Assembly: GCF_026625125.1 (NCBI RefSeq)
Contig: NZ_CP113097.1
Span: 3,892,001 to 3,956,000, forward strand
Length of the DNA stretch: 64,000 nucleotides
Reading direction: 5' to 3'
DNA from: Pseudomonas putida
GTDB lineage: Bacteria; Pseudomonadota; Gammaproteobacteria; Pseudomonadales; Pseudomonadaceae
The notes below the pieces were generated by a model. The model was given only the letters and a program-made list of their open reading frames with translations. It was not told the origin of the DNA and made no database searches. The translations under genes and the position numbers were made by a program. Each line of letters opens with the position of its first letter. The stretch's first letter is position 1. Of this stretch, positions 7,139-15,977 are shown one piece after another.

Positions 7139-7466
7139 TTATCTGGGCTTCGCCAACTCCCCCATCGTACTGGATGGCGGTCGCTTAATGGCTTTCCTTT
7201 CTGGCTCATTGGCAATGCTTTTGGCCCGTCCAATCCCCCCAAGCCAGCGCACGATTCATCGATTCGCCCGGCATGGCAGCAAATGCCTCTTCGTGAAGGG
7301 GCATTCCACTCGCGGCATAAACCCCGAGAAAAACCTGGGTGGCTCCGGTTCGTGACAACCTCGTCTGGACTTCTATAGCGGTTCCGTCGTCCAGCGTTTC
7401 ATCATAACTGCGGTGGGCAAGCGCGGGGGCAGCCCACTTCCAGAAGACATCACCACGTATTCGCAT
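7139..7466 (-). pseudogene. Family A paralog, frameshifted in a G6 tract
   Basis: Starts MRIRGDVFWKWAAPALAHRS at 7466 behind AAAGGGGG and matches the gene at 598-888 throughout. At the run of six C on the plus strand (7235-7240, G6 on the coding strand) the frame breaks, so as written the product ends after AWGDWTGQKHCQ at 7206 (86 aa). With one G fewer it would continue AWGIGRAKSIANEPERKA and end at a TAA at 7139-7141, matching AWGVGRARRL of the paralog. This is either a recent frameshift, a slippage-prone tract or a sequencing error. Confidence 0.65.
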
Positions 7467-7483
7467 GCCAGCCCCCTTTAGCT

Positions 7484-7693
7484 TTAAAGCGGAACGGTTG
7501 GAGCCCCCGAGCTTGGGATTCTCTCAGCTAGCCCTTGCGAACAGCCGATTATGATGGATGGCCACCGATTCGTCCCAGCAGCTCCATTTGGATCGCTCTG
7601 ATATCGATGTGATCCGATTGGTTCAGCCAACTTTCGGATAGGCAGCGAATCAGTACCGCCTGCCTTGTTGGTCTGAACTTTGCTGTCCGCCAT
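7484..7693 (-). CDS. Possible small ORF, 69 aa
   Basis: The ORF begins [20 protein letters not shown], with AGGGGAA about 6 nt before the ATG, divergent from the dehydrogenase at 7747. No family is recognised. Another frame in the same interval reads [20 protein letters not shown] and [11 protein letters not shown], which looks more protein-like, so this may be a small gene broken by a frameshift after residue 10. I list it mainly to mark the ambiguity. Confidence 0.3.
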   Translation of the reverse strand: MADSKVQTNKAGGTDSLPIRKLAEPIGSHRYQSDPNGAAGTNRWPSIIIGCSQGLAERIPSSGAPTVPL

Positions 7694-7746
7694 GGCTTCC
7701 CCTGCATACCGATCACGAAATTACGCGGCTGCAGGAGCTGACATTC

Positions 7747-8949
7747 ATGAGAGCACTGACCTACCACGGAGCACACGACGTCAGGGTCGATAACGTCCCT
7801 GACCCGATCATCGAGCAAGAAGACGACATTATCCTCAGGGTCACCGCCACAGCCATTTGCGGCTCTGACCTGCACCTTTACCGAGGCAAAATTCCAGAAA
7901 CCGAAGCGGGCGATATCTTCGGCCATGAGTTCATGGGCATCGTCGAAGACACCGGGAATGCAGTCACCAATCTCCAGATCGGCGACCGCGTGGTGATTCC
8001 CTTTGTGATTGCGTGCGGCAGCTGCTTCTTCTGTCAGCACGATCTGTTTGCTGCCTGCGAAACCACCAACACAGGTCGTGGCTCGATCATCAACAAAAAG
8101 GGCATTCCACCGGGCGCCGCTTTGTTCGGATACAGCCATCTCTATGGCGGTATCCCTGGCGGCCAAGCGGACTACGTCAGGGTGCCCAAGGGCAACGTCG
8201 GCCCGTTCAAAGTGCCCACCACGCTGGCCGACGACAAGGTGCTGTTCCTCTCGGACATTCTGCCAACCGCCTGGCAGGCGGTCATCAATGCCGAGATTGG
8301 CCAGGGCTCATCGCTGGCGATTTATGGTGCCGGGCCTGTGGGCTTGCTGAGCGCCGCCTGTGCGCGAATGCTCGGCGCTCAGACCATCTTCATGGTCGAC
8401 GACAACGATTATCGCCTGGCCTACGCACAAGAGGCCTATGGGGTCATACCGATCAATTTCGAGCAAGACGACGATCCCGCCGACAGCATAATCCGCCAGA
8501 CGCCAGGCATGCGCGGCGTCGATGCGGTGATCGATGCGGTCGGTTTCGAGGCCAAAGGCAGCACCGCCGAAACGGTAATGACGGCGCTGAAGATCGAAGG
8601 CAGCAGTGGCAAGGCGCTGCGCCAGAGCATTGCTGCGGTGCGACGCGGTGGGATTGTCAGCGTTCCAGGTGTGTACGCCGGCTTCATCCACGCCTTCATG
8701 TTCGGCGATGCCTTCGACAAGGGGCTCACCTTCAAAATGGGCCAGACCCATGTGCAGAAATACTTGCCTGAACTTCTTGAACACATCGAAGCAGGTCGCC
8801 TGCAACCAGAGCTGATCGTCACCCACCGCCTGGCCCTCGAAGAAGCGGCCATGGGCTACAAGATGTTCGATCAGAAGCAGGACAACTGCCGCAAGGTCAT
8901 CCTCGTGCCAGGCGCGGCAGCAGGCACCTTGGGCCCTGACTACGTGTAA
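7747..8949 (+). CDS. Zinc-dependent MDR alcohol/formaldehyde dehydrogenase-like protein
   Basis: A 400-residue medium-chain dehydrogenase. The catalytic zinc ligands are visible (C38 in ICGSDLH, H60-E61 in GHEFMG), as is the structural zinc cluster [15 protein letters not shown] (C90, C93, C96, C104). The Rossmann motif is [10 protein letters not shown]. Its overall shape is that of glutathione-independent formaldehyde dehydrogenase-like enzymes, which oxidise small aldehydes or alcohols with NAD. It heads a compact run with a PLDc_N-type membrane protein (12 nt gap) and an SDR (32 nt gap), probably one operon. A second MDR of the same class lies at 25916. The substrate is not determined. Confidence 0.88.
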   Translation: MRALTYHGAHDVRVDNVPDPIIEQEDDIILRVTATAICGSDLHLYRGKIPETEAGDIFGHEFMGIVEDTGNAVTNLQIGDRVVIPFVIACGSCFFCQHDLFAACETTNTGRGSIINKKGIPPGAALFGYSHLYGGIPGGQADYVRVPKGNVGPFKVPTTLADDKVLFLSDILPTAWQAVINAEIGQGSSLAIYGAGPVGLLSAACARMLGAQTIFMVDDNDYRLAYAQEAYGVIPINFEQDDDPADSIIRQTPGMRGVDAVIDAVGFEAKGSTAETVMTALKIEGSSGKALRQSIAAVRRGGIVSVPGVYAGFIHAFMFGDAFDKGLTFKMGQTHVQKYLPELLEHIEAGRLQPELIVTHRLALEEAAMGYKMFDQKQDNCRKVILVPGAAAGTLGPDYV

Positions 8950-8961
8950 GGAGGCAAGCAC

Positions 8962-9195
8962 ATGAACGGTCTCGCCAGCTACTTCTGGATTGCCGTGGCG
9001 GCAATCCTCTTGCTCATCGATCTATGGGCCATCGTCAGCGTATTCAGAAGCGACAAGTCAGATGCAGTGAAAGCGGCCTGGGCCCTGCTGATCGTCGCGC
9101 TACCGCTGGTTGGCCTGGGTATCTGGGGCGTTGCTGGCCCGCGCGGTATCAAGCGAGGTACCGGGCCCACTTCCGACGAGCACAGCAAAGGCTGA
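8962..9195 (+). CDS. Small membrane protein, PLDc_N type
   Basis: A 77-residue protein with two membrane helices (about residues 6-28 and 39-58) joined by a short charged loop, as in the PLDc_N (phospholipase D nuclease N-terminal) small membrane family, but with no nuclease domain. The tail is polar. AAGGAGG lies about 9 nt before the ATG. It sits between the MDR and SDR genes on the same strand with short gaps, so co-transcription is likely. Its role is unknown. Confidence 0.7.
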   Translation: MNGLASYFWIAVAAILLLIDLWAIVSVFRSDKSDAVKAAWALLIVALPLVGLGIWGVAGPRGIKRGTGPTSDEHSKG

Positions 9196-9227
9196 CATCT
9201 CCGAGCTCCACTTACAGGGGTTTCAAC

Positions 9228-10553
9228 ATGATCGATCAAGCGACAGGCATGAAATCAGGCGAACGCTATCGCGTGGAAAACGTGGAGCGCGCTCATCAGT
9301 TTCCAGGCTTCTTTCAAGACGGGAAGTATTATCTCGGCCCTGAACTTCTCACCGCCGTGGGCTGGCTCGAAGGTACGCGCTTCATCTACGACAGCCTGGA
9401 TGCCGAAGGTGAGCCCGTATTTCCAAACCGGGAGGCAGGCACGGTGGAAGGGCTGACGTTGACCCTGATCGATGGCACCTCTCTTGAGCTCTCGCGGATC
9501 GAGGCCAGCGAAACCGTTGCCCCCCTTGACCTCAGCGCCTCGGGTGCGCAACGAGAAGCGCCTGTCCGTGGCGCTCCGCTCAAAGGGCCTCTGCGCGGCA
9601 AGGTCGTGGTCATCACCGGCGCATCCAGCGGCATAGGCCGAGCCGCCGCGCATGCCTTTGCGTGCAAAGGTGCTCGCCTGGTACTCGCCGCACGCGATGA
9701 AGAGGCGTTGTTCGACGTGCTGGATGAATGCACCGATTGCGGTACGGATGCCATAGCGATCACGACCGACGTTACCCACAGCGACCAAGTTCAAGCGCTT
9801 GCCGTTCAGGCCGCAGACTTTGGACATGGACGGATCGATATCTGGGTCAACAATGCCGGGGTCGGCGCGGTCGGCAATTTCGAAGAAACGCCGTTGGAGG
9901 CGCACGAGCAGGTCATCCAGACTGACCTGATCGGTTACCTGCGAGGTGCCTACGTCGCCCTTCCCTTCTTCAAGGCACAGGGCAGCGGCATTCTGATCAA
10001 CACGCTGTCGCTGGGCAGCTGGGTGGCCCAGCCCTACGCCGCCGCTTATTCGGCGAGCAAATTCGGCTTACGTGGACTGACCGAGGCATTGCGAGGCGAG
10101 CTGACTGAATATCCCAACATCCATGTCTGCGATATCTATCCAGCAGTCATGGACACACCTGGCTTCCGAGACGGTGGCAACTACACCGGACATACGCTGA
10201 CACCGCCAGGCCCCGTATACGATCCCGAGATGGTGGCAAAGGCTATGGTGGCCTGCGCAATCTCGCCTCGTGCTCACACCACGGTTGGCGCTGCGGCGCG
10301 CCTCGCGCATTTGGCCAGCTACCTGATACCAGGCCTGCCTCTGTTGTCAGGAAGGCTGACGCGCTGGGGGATAAATCGCAGCCCCATAGCCGAAGCATCA
10401 TCAGGCAACCTCTTTGATCCTCCAAGTGGCCGGAGGGGTATCGACGGAGGCTGGAGAAAGCCGAAAGACAAAACGCCGCTGCTGATCGGCGCAGCGGCGC
10501 TGGGAATCCTTGTAGGTTTTACACTCACACATTCACGACGCAGGGATAGCTAG
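9228..10553 (+). CDS. SDR oxidoreductase with extra N-terminal domain and C-terminal membrane anchor
   Basis: A 441-residue protein. Residues 1-100 form an extra domain (ERYRVENVERAHQFPGFFQD, then YYLGPELLTAVGWLEGT) that I cannot name. From about 120 there is a classical SDR with the NAD(P) motif VVITGASSGIG (127-137), NNAG, and the catalytic YxxxK (YSASK). The last 20 residues are hydrophobic (LIGAAALGILVGFTL) and end in basic residues, suggesting a membrane anchor. The ATG at 9228 behind AGGGG is used; the frame is open further upstream, but that part overlaps the previous gene. It is probably the third gene of the operon starting at 7747. The substrate is unknown. Confidence 0.85.
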   Translation: MIDQATGMKSGERYRVENVERAHQFPGFFQDGKYYLGPELLTAVGWLEGTRFIYDSLDAEGEPVFPNREAGTVEGLTLTLIDGTSLELSRIEASETVAPLDLSASGAQREAPVRGAPLKGPLRGKVVVITGASSGIGRAAAHAFACKGARLVLAARDEEALFDVLDECTDCGTDAIAITTDVTHSDQVQALAVQAADFGHGRIDIWVNNAGVGAVGNFEETPLEAHEQVIQTDLIGYLRGAYVALPFFKAQGSGILINTLSLGSWVAQPYAAAYSASKFGLRGLTEALRGELTEYPNIHVCDIYPAVMDTPGFRDGGNYTGHTLTPPGPVYDPEMVAKAMVACAISPRAHTTVGAAARLAHLASYLIPGLPLLSGRLTRWGINRSPIAEASSGNLFDPPSGRRGIDGGWRKPKDKTPLLIGAAALGILVGFTLTHSRRRDS

Positions 10554-10609
10554 AGGAGGTCTGCGTACCGAAAATGAGCATGGTTTCATTGCGAGATCAC
10601 GTTCGATCC

Positions 10610-10888
10610 CTACTTTGCTGACGAGCTCGTGGGATTAACCGGGCGATAGTCCTCCCCTGCTACCGCTCTCAAGTAAGCAGCGTCAGCCTCCAGACGAAGA
10701 TCGCGCCATTCCTGCCAGCAGATAATCCCTCGACGATCCATCTCATCGGCCTGGCGAAGCAATTCGTCATGATATTCGTCTGGCGAATCCATTCGGAAGG
10801 CCCTGCTTTTCAGCACGCGGTACCAGTCTGCCAGACAGTTGAGCTTCAGCAATTGGGCGGCAGAGAGGTTTTTCTCGAACGTTCGCAT
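10610..10888 (-). CDS. Conserved hypothetical protein, 92 aa
   Basis: A soluble, helical and charged protein (LSAAQLLKLNCLADWYRVLK, then SPDEYHDELLRQADEMD, then WQEWRDLRLEADAAYLRAVA). GAGG lies 8 nt before the ATG. I do not recognise a domain. It stands between the SDR gene and the response regulator at 11155, on the opposite strand to both. Confidence 0.6.
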   Translation of the reverse strand: MRTFEKNLSAAQLLKLNCLADWYRVLKSRAFRMDSPDEYHDELLRQADEMDRRGIICWQEWRDLRLEADAAYLRAVAGEDYRPVNPTSSSAK

Positions 10889-11154
10889 CAGGAGGCCTCA
10901 CACGCTGATGGAGGGTTGAGTCACGAAGATTCCAGAGGTTCAGTAAAGCGGTGTCAGCGGCGTCGATGTGTCCAGAAGGTCGCCCCGTTATGGTTCCGCT
11001 CACGGATGGGTATGGACGGCACTGACTCAAGTTGGAGTGAATTTCTTGAACGCTGGCGATGTCGTAGTGATGGCGCGCTGCTACGTCTTGCTGGAAGAAA
11101 GCAAGCAGACCTGGATGTCCCTCCCTTCCTGCAGCCGCATGTCCGAGTACCCAT
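10889..11154. other. Intergenic stretch without a supported gene
   Basis: Several overlapping frames are open here on both strands, but none has a convincing start with a ribosome site or a recognisable protein pattern. It presumably holds the divergent promoters of the genes at 10888 and 11155. Confidence 0.5.
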
Positions 11155-11553
11155 ATGAAAGAGCTGCTTTCCGCTGCGAAGATAATTCGCCCAACTGTTC
11201 TCATCGTTGAGGACGAACCCATGATTCGAGAGCTTTTGACCCTGTACCTGGAAGAATGGGGGGCCATGGTGACAGCGGTGGCGACTGCCGATGACGGCAA
11301 TGAGGCGTTGAGGAAGCAAAATTGGACGCTGCTGATAACGGATGTGCAAACGCCTGGTTCACTCAATGGGGTCGATCTTGCCTGGATGGCAAGCCAGCAA
11401 AAACCTCAGACGCGCATCATTGTCATGAGCGGATACTACGAATTTGCAGGGAGAGTGTTGCCGCCAGGTGCCCGGTTCCTTCCTAAGCCGTGGCCAATAA
11501 CCCAGCTCCAGGAACTGCTCTGCGCTCAGCTTAACCACGCCAGCGGAGGCTGA
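11155..11553 (+). CDS. Single-domain response regulator, FxKPW type
   Basis: A 132-residue receiver domain with no output domain. It has the acidic pair E19/D20, phospho-acceptor D63 (LLITDVQTPGSLNG), VMSGYY and the conserved Lys in FLPKPW near residue 111. The spacing and the QTPGSLNG and FLPKPW signatures match two other regulators in this window (14081 and 16391), which form one paralogous family. No clear ribosome site is visible before the ATG. The absence of an output domain suggests a phosphate shuttle or a protein-binding role, perhaps fed by the HisKA_2 kinase at 12350. Confidence 0.85.
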   Translation: MKELLSAAKIIRPTVLIVEDEPMIRELLTLYLEEWGAMVTAVATADDGNEALRKQNWTLLITDVQTPGSLNGVDLAWMASQQKPQTRIIVMSGYYEFAGRVLPPGARFLPKPWPITQLQELLCAQLNHASGG

Positions 11554-11715
11554 AAATTCGGCGTCTGCAGACGGGATGCGAGCTTGATCCTTCCCAAACG
11601 TTCGCGAACAAAGCTTAAGGACGCCACACACGCCTGCACCAGTTCTTTCGCGCAACCCGTCGGCCTCGGCAAGAACCCACGGAGTAAACACCCCACGCCC
11701 CGACGTCCGAGTTGA

Positions 11716-11733
11716 ACACAGACTTTCCTGTGT
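11716..11733 (+). promoter_or_regulatory. Leader hairpin upstream of the second KGG gene
   Basis: ACACAG (11716-11721) pairs with CTGTGT (11728-11733) across a 6-nt loop, 21 nt before the ATG at 11755. It is the counterpart of the hairpin at 42-60, with the same following GAGGTG and GATCATG segments. Confidence 0.5.
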
Positions 11734-11754
11734 GACGACATGAGGTGAAAGATC

Positions 11755-11973
11755 ATGGCTAACAACCAAACCAATCGTGGCCATCAAGGTGGTACTGCTC
11801 AGAACAATCCTGGCAATTTTGCCAATGATCGCGAGAAAGCGTCGGAGGCAGGTCGCAAAGGCGGGCAGAGTTCAGGCGGCAATTTTGCCAACGACCGTGA
11901 GCGCGCCTCAGAGGCAGGCCGTAAAGGCGGTCAAAACAGCCACGGCGGCGGGCGCGGTAGCGAAAACCGGTAA
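11755..11973 (+). CDS. KGG-repeat general stress protein (short form)
   Basis: A 72-residue hydrophilic protein made almost wholly of two GNFANDREKASEAGRKGGQ-type repeats, then a Gly/Arg tail. It is the short paralog of the protein at 81-473, with near-identical first 60 residues and leader. Proteins of this YciG/Con-10 type are typically induced on entry to stationary phase or by osmotic or drying stress; the mechanism is unknown. GAGGTG lies upstream and a terminator follows at 11987. Confidence 0.9.
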   Translation: MANNQTNRGHQGGTAQNNPGNFANDREKASEAGRKGGQSSGGNFANDRERASEAGRKGGQNSHGGGRGSENR

Positions 11974-11986
11974 CTTGAAATGAGCT

Positions 11987-12019
11987 TGGCCGGGGTGCCT
12001 GGCACTCTGGCCACTTTTT
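11987..12019 (+). terminator. Terminator between the KGG gene and a convergent membrane gene
   Basis: TGGCC (11987-11991) pairs with GGCCA (12009-12013), with an inner GTGC/GCAC stem, followed by CTTTTT (12014-12019). It is placed to end the KGG transcript and perhaps, less well, the convergent gene at 12038. Confidence 0.65.
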
Positions 12020-12037
12020 GAGAAAATGAAAGCGGTC

Positions 12038-12256
12038 TTAAGGAGACAGCGAAATGGGCAACAAGGGTTTGCTTCTCGCTCGAAGACGACCACCAACAAG
12101 CACCAGCGCCAATGACGCTGCCGCTAGCAATAGGCTCACCCCTAGCATCTGGCTAGTGAGGTTATGAAACCCTGAAACCGCAGCGCCGATTATGGCTAAC
12201 ATTCCTGAAAGCCCAGCGTAGCCTACCGCAGTCATCAGCCATCCCCAGTTACGCAT
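12038..12256 (-). CDS. Small two-helix membrane protein, 72 aa
   Basis: Two hydrophobic helices (about residues 5-27 and 36-56) separated by GFHNLTSQ, with a basic C-terminal tail (GGRLRARSKP). A strong ribosome site, GGAGGAG, lies about 6 nt before the ATG. It is not recognised as a named family. Stress-linked small membrane proteins of this layout are common in pseudomonads. Confidence 0.65.
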   Translation of the reverse strand: MRNWGWLMTAVGYAGLSGMLAIIGAAVSGFHNLTSQMLGVSLLLAAASLALVLVGGRLRARSKPLLPISLSP

Positions 12257-12349
12257 CCCCTACTCCTCCAATGATGATTCCAGGTCTCGAATCAGCCTGA
12301 TTACGACTATACGCATTTGGCTAAGTGCCATCGGTGTGTGCAGGCGCGC

Positions 12350-13897
12350 CTAGAGTTTGAAGCGTACATGGATACAACTTTTACTATCCTGCCGATCAAC
12401 CACCACTGCCGCGCTACCGTAGCCGGAATAGCTTTTGACCAATCGCATGCCAAGCCCCGTACCTGTCGGCTTAGGATAATTATCAGGAAAGCCGTCGCCC
12501 TCATCCCTGACGGTGAGCTGAGCATGATCGCCGGCATGCTTGACGATCACTTCTATGGATCCTTTGCCGTACTTAAGGGAGTTGGTGATCAACTCGGAGA
12601 TCACTAACCCCAAGGGAGCCATTCTTTCAGGTGGCAGGACGAAGTCGTCAGCCTCCAACAGAATTTGCCGGTCGGCCAAAGCCTTGCCCAGATCACCCAA
12701 CAGGGCACTTAGGTAATCGCGAGCGCGTACTTCTTGGTCTTCGGCGGCCTGGTATAGTCTCTCGTGAACACTGGCAATGGTCACCACTCGCCCTGCGGCA
12801 GTTTCGAGCTGCAACTTAACAGCCGCATCTGGCGTGAGATTGGCTTGAAGTAACAGCAGGGTGTTTACAAGGTGGAGGCTATTTTTGACGCGATGATGGA
12901 TTTCTTCGAGATAAAGGTCGCTTCGATTTTGCCTGCTGTTCTGCGCCTCAATGAGAGAGAGCAGCTGAGCTTCGTACTGGTGCCGTTCAGTGATATCCCG
13001 TGATACCGCTATGATCCGTTCGACCTGACCATCCGTGCCCATGATTGGCGCCACAGTCACGTCCCACCATTTGGGTTCATCGGGAGCGATTGGGCAGTAC
13101 GATTCGAACCTCATGGTTTCGCCAGCGCTAACTTTAGCTACCGCCTCCCAAACAAGTGATCGCGACTCCTCAGGCCACAAGTCATACCATCGCTGACCTT
13201 TAACACTGGTCAGTTGGGTATCCAGGAATTTCAGCCCGGCTTCATTCATGAACTCGATCTCGCCGCTCGGGGCCAGGATATCCACCCAGTCAGGGCTTGC
13301 GTTCAGAATGGTCTCGGAATAAGGGTCGGGAACTGGAACATCCACGCCTGCAGATATTCTTTCGACAGCCATGGAAATGACGTTCGAGATGCCTTCCAGA
13401 AATACCAGATCGCTCTCTACGAAATCGTCCCCGTTGCTGCTGTCGGCTTCCAGTACACCAAACGGGCTGAGCACACCCCGGATCGGGACATTGATGGCCC
13501 GCTCGATTCCATATTTTTTGAGCAGTTCCGGCGTTCGAAAGCGATTTTCCATACCCAAATGATTTGAGAGTACGGGCCTATAGGTGGCCAATGCATAGCC
13601 TGCGGGACTAGCCACATCGCCGCCCACGGTTGCCCGCCCGATGTCAGAAGCATCCCAGCCAACGCCATGGGTCAGAACAAACCCTTCCCCGTCCTCTGCT
13701 GGCTGGAGCACCTTGGAAAAACGAGTGCACATTCCTTCAGCGACTACTTCACATGCACGGGTCAGCAACAGATCCAAGTCCGCAGCCTTCAGGGACATTA
13801 CGCCAAACTCGACCACGAGCTCATGTTGGCGGTGCAAGCGCGTATGAGTCTTTTTCAAGGCCGCTCGGATTGTTTCGTCCACTGGTAGCTGCTGCAT
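12350..13897 (-). CDS. GAF-PAS sensor histidine kinase, HisKA_2 (HWE-like) type
   Basis: A 515-residue soluble kinase. The domains in order are GAF (about 28-180, ending VISMAVERI), PAS/PAC (about 190-305, with WWDVTVAPIMG and IAVSRDITERH), and a HisKA_2 domain with the His in EEIHHRVKNSLHL (near 335) typical of the HisKA_2/HWE class. The HATPase_c_2 domain has ELITNSLKYG and GTGLGMRLVKS. All key residues are present. It is divergent from the receiver-only regulator at 14081 across a 183-bp gap, so they are probably partners. Kinases of this class often feed single-domain regulators in stress or light pathways, and GAF could bind a small molecule or chromophore; no bilin-binding Cys is evident. 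Confidence 0.88.
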   Translation of the reverse strand: MQQLPVDETIRAALKKTHTRLHRQHELVVEFGVMSLKAADLDLLLTRACEVVAEGMCTRFSKVLQPAEDGEGFVLTHGVGWDASDIGRATVGGDVASPAGYALATYRPVLSNHLGMENRFRTPELLKKYGIERAINVPIRGVLSPFGVLEADSSNGDDFVESDLVFLEGISNVISMAVERISAGVDVPVPDPYSETILNASPDWVDILAPSGEIEFMNEAGLKFLDTQLTSVKGQRWYDLWPEESRSLVWEAVAKVSAGETMRFESYCPIAPDEPKWWDVTVAPIMGTDGQVERIIAVSRDITERHQYEAQLLSLIEAQNSRQNRSDLYLEEIHHRVKNSLHLVNTLLLLQANLTPDAAVKLQLETAAGRVVTIASVHERLYQAAEDQEVRARDYLSALLGDLGKALADRQILLEADDFVLPPERMAPLGLVISELITNSLKYGKGSIEVIVKHAGDHAQLTVRDEGDGFPDNYPKPTGTGLGMRLVKSYSGYGSAAVVVDRQDSKSCIHVRFKL

Positions 13898-14080
13898 AGT
13901 CTTCCCTTCCGGATTAACGGGAAACGCCCAGAATCCTTTCAGGGCGTACAGGCGGTTCGCTTACCGCTTTCCTACCATAGCCGCTAATCCATGACGGCGC
14001 CTAGCGCACCACTCATCGCCCAGTAGCAACGGCGTAGAGGCCCAGAGCCCTAATGCATATGACCCGCGAGCAAACCCTAC

Positions 14081-14461
14081 ATGCCGAAAACCATCCTCAT
14101 TGTGGAAGACGACGACCTCCTAAGAGACCTAACTGCCGAGAGCCTCTCGTCACTCTACGCCGTTGCTATGACGTGCTGCGCAAATGCTGACGAGGCGTTG
14201 CATTACCTTTGCAATAAGGAAGTCCCTAGCTTGGTGATGACCGATATCCATATGCCTGGAAGCATGGACGGTTTAGGCCTTGCACACGAGATTTGGCGTC
14301 GATGGCCTACCCTGCCAGTGATTCTGACTTCGGGCGACGCAATAATCGACACCGGTTTGCTGCCTGCTCGGACAGCATTTCTCCCCAAACCTTGGGAGAT
14401 TTCTGATCTCGCCTCGCTGATCAACAAATTAGTAACGCTCCCGCCGCAAGTTGAAGCCTGA
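14081..14461 (+). CDS. Single-domain response regulator, FxKPW type
   Basis: A 126-residue receiver with D10-D11, phospho-acceptor D55 (LVMTDIHMPGSMDG), TSGD and K103 in FLPKPW. No output domain is present. It is divergently paired with the HisKA_2 kinase at 12350 and is a paralog of the regulators at 11155 and 16391. A role as direct phosphotransfer partner of that kinase is an inference from the gene pairing. Confidence 0.88.
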   Translation: MPKTILIVEDDDLLRDLTAESLSSLYAVAMTCCANADEALHYLCNKEVPSLVMTDIHMPGSMDGLGLAHEIWRRWPTLPVILTSGDAIIDTGLLPARTAFLPKPWEISDLASLINKLVTLPPQVEA

Positions 14462-14476
14462 TCCAAAGAACACTGC

Positions 14477-15811
14477 CTATCCCTTCCATGCTTCGTATTT
14501 GGCTAGCAGCGGTTGAACGCTCAACCCATGCAGCAGAATGCTCAACGCCACCACGGACAGCACCAGGTTGATGCTTTGCGCGGCCAAGGTGGGAAGCAGC
14601 CCATGATTGAGGGCATAGAACAGGTAGTAGAAGCTGCCGATACCTCGGATGCCAAACCACCCTAAAAGTCCACGCTGGCGGATATCCAGCATTCCTCGAG
14701 CCGGGAACAGCAGGATGCTGATGGGGCGAATGACAAAAAACAAAGCACCGGCAACAAGCACTGCCCGCCAGTCCCAATGCTCAATGAGCACTACCCCGAG
14801 CAGGGTCACCAGAAATACTTCCATTGCCCGTTCGATCAGGTTACCGAACGCCAACATGTCACCCAACATGATCCCCGCTGCTACCTGCGAGTCGTCGAGC
14901 CCTTTCAGATCGCCTTTGACTGCTAGCTCCGGCGCCACGTGCTGGTGACCTACCACAGGCTGTACCAAATGTTCAGCAGCCGGCGCTTCAGGGCTATTGG
15001 CGGTCTGCACCTCCGCCTGACGTAAACCAAGTCCCGCAGCGAACACCGCGAGGAACCCATAAGCCTGTATCGACTCGGCGCTCACGTATGCCAACGCAAT
15101 CAGGGCAAGGGCCAGATAGTCATTGGGCGAGACGGTGCTGTCGTCGTTGCGCAGACGCAAGAACAGCGTGAGCTTGCCCAGGCCGCGCCCCATCCAGTAG
15201 CCAAGCACTAGACCTGCGGTTACTGCCCACAGCATGTCCTTGAGCAACCAGTCACTGAACCAAGTCTGGCCATTGTCCTGTTGCAGGAACAGTCCAAGCA
15301 TGACGAAGGGAAACGCCACGCCGTCGTTGAGCCCTGCCTCACCCGACAAGCTGAAACGGACAAGATCATCGTCTTGGGCATCAACCACCTGCACCAGAGT
15401 TGCGAGAACAGGGTCAGTGGGTGCGAGGATCGCCCCGATCAGTAGCGAGACACCCCACCCCAGGTTCAGGCCGTAATGCAGCACCAGCGTTACCCCACCG
15501 ATGCAGATCAACATCACCGGCCCCGCTAGAAAAAAGGCGCTGCACCAACGGTGGTTGTGCAAGGGCACGCGCAATTTCAAGCCACTGAAGAACAGCGAAA
15601 ACAACACGGCGACCTCTGTGAGGTGCTCCATCCACCCGCTCGACTTGCTCAAGTCCAGTTGAAGAAAACCCAGCCCCGATGTACCCAGCCCGATACCCAA
15701 GGCAAGGCACACCACAGACGAGGTCACAGGGATCCAGCGCAGGTAGGAGGATGAGAGTGCGAGCAGCAGCAAGACTGCGCCCAGCATGGCGAACCAGACG
15801 ATGAAGGTCAT
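14477..15811 (-). CDS. CPA1-family cation:proton antiporter (NhaP-like)
   Basis: A 444-residue polytopic membrane protein with about 12-13 helices. The CPA1 transport signatures are present: GAILAPTDPVLAT in the unwound helix, and SGEAGLNDGVAFPF with the ND pair that binds the ion. GWFGIRGIGSFYY matches the conserved arginine helix. It should exchange Na+ or K+ for protons across the inner membrane and help with pH or salt stress. A polar loop near residues 270-310 (QTANSPEAPAAEHLVQPVVG) is an insertion. It converges with the regulator at 14081, and AAGG lies upstream of the ATG. Confidence 0.9.
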   Translation of the reverse strand: MTFIVWFAMLGAVLLLLALSSSYLRWIPVTSSVVCLALGIGLGTSGLGFLQLDLSKSSGWMEHLTEVAVLFSLFFSGLKLRVPLHNHRWCSAFFLAGPVMLICIGGVTLVLHYGLNLGWGVSLLIGAILAPTDPVLATLVQVVDAQDDDLVRFSLSGEAGLNDGVAFPFVMLGLFLQQDNGQTWFSDWLLKDMLWAVTAGLVLGYWMGRGLGKLTLFLRLRNDDSTVSPNDYLALALIALAYVSAESIQAYGFLAVFAAGLGLRQAEVQTANSPEAPAAEHLVQPVVGHQHVAPELAVKGDLKGLDDSQVAAGIMLGDMLAFGNLIERAMEVFLVTLLGVVLIEHWDWRAVLVAGALFFVIRPISILLFPARGMLDIRQRGLLGWFGIRGIGSFYYLFYALNHGLLPTLAAQSINLVLSVVALSILLHGLSVQPLLAKYEAWKG

Positions 15812-15977
15812 CTGCGCAGAAGCCTTGGGAAAGTTTTCGAGTATTTTTTTGACTTTCCGTCACGCCACGTCGTTCCGCTGCGCTTAGTGGGTTCACCCAA
15901 TACCTGAGGTAAATGTAAAAAAAGATTTCAGCCCTTCACTGCGGTCAAACCCTATAGATCGCAGTGGAGATTACGTC

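Noticed and set aside
9024..9227. Upstream extension of the SDR frame
   Set aside because: The frame is open but overlaps the PLDc_N gene; the ATG at 9228 has a ribosome site and gives a sensible N-terminus.
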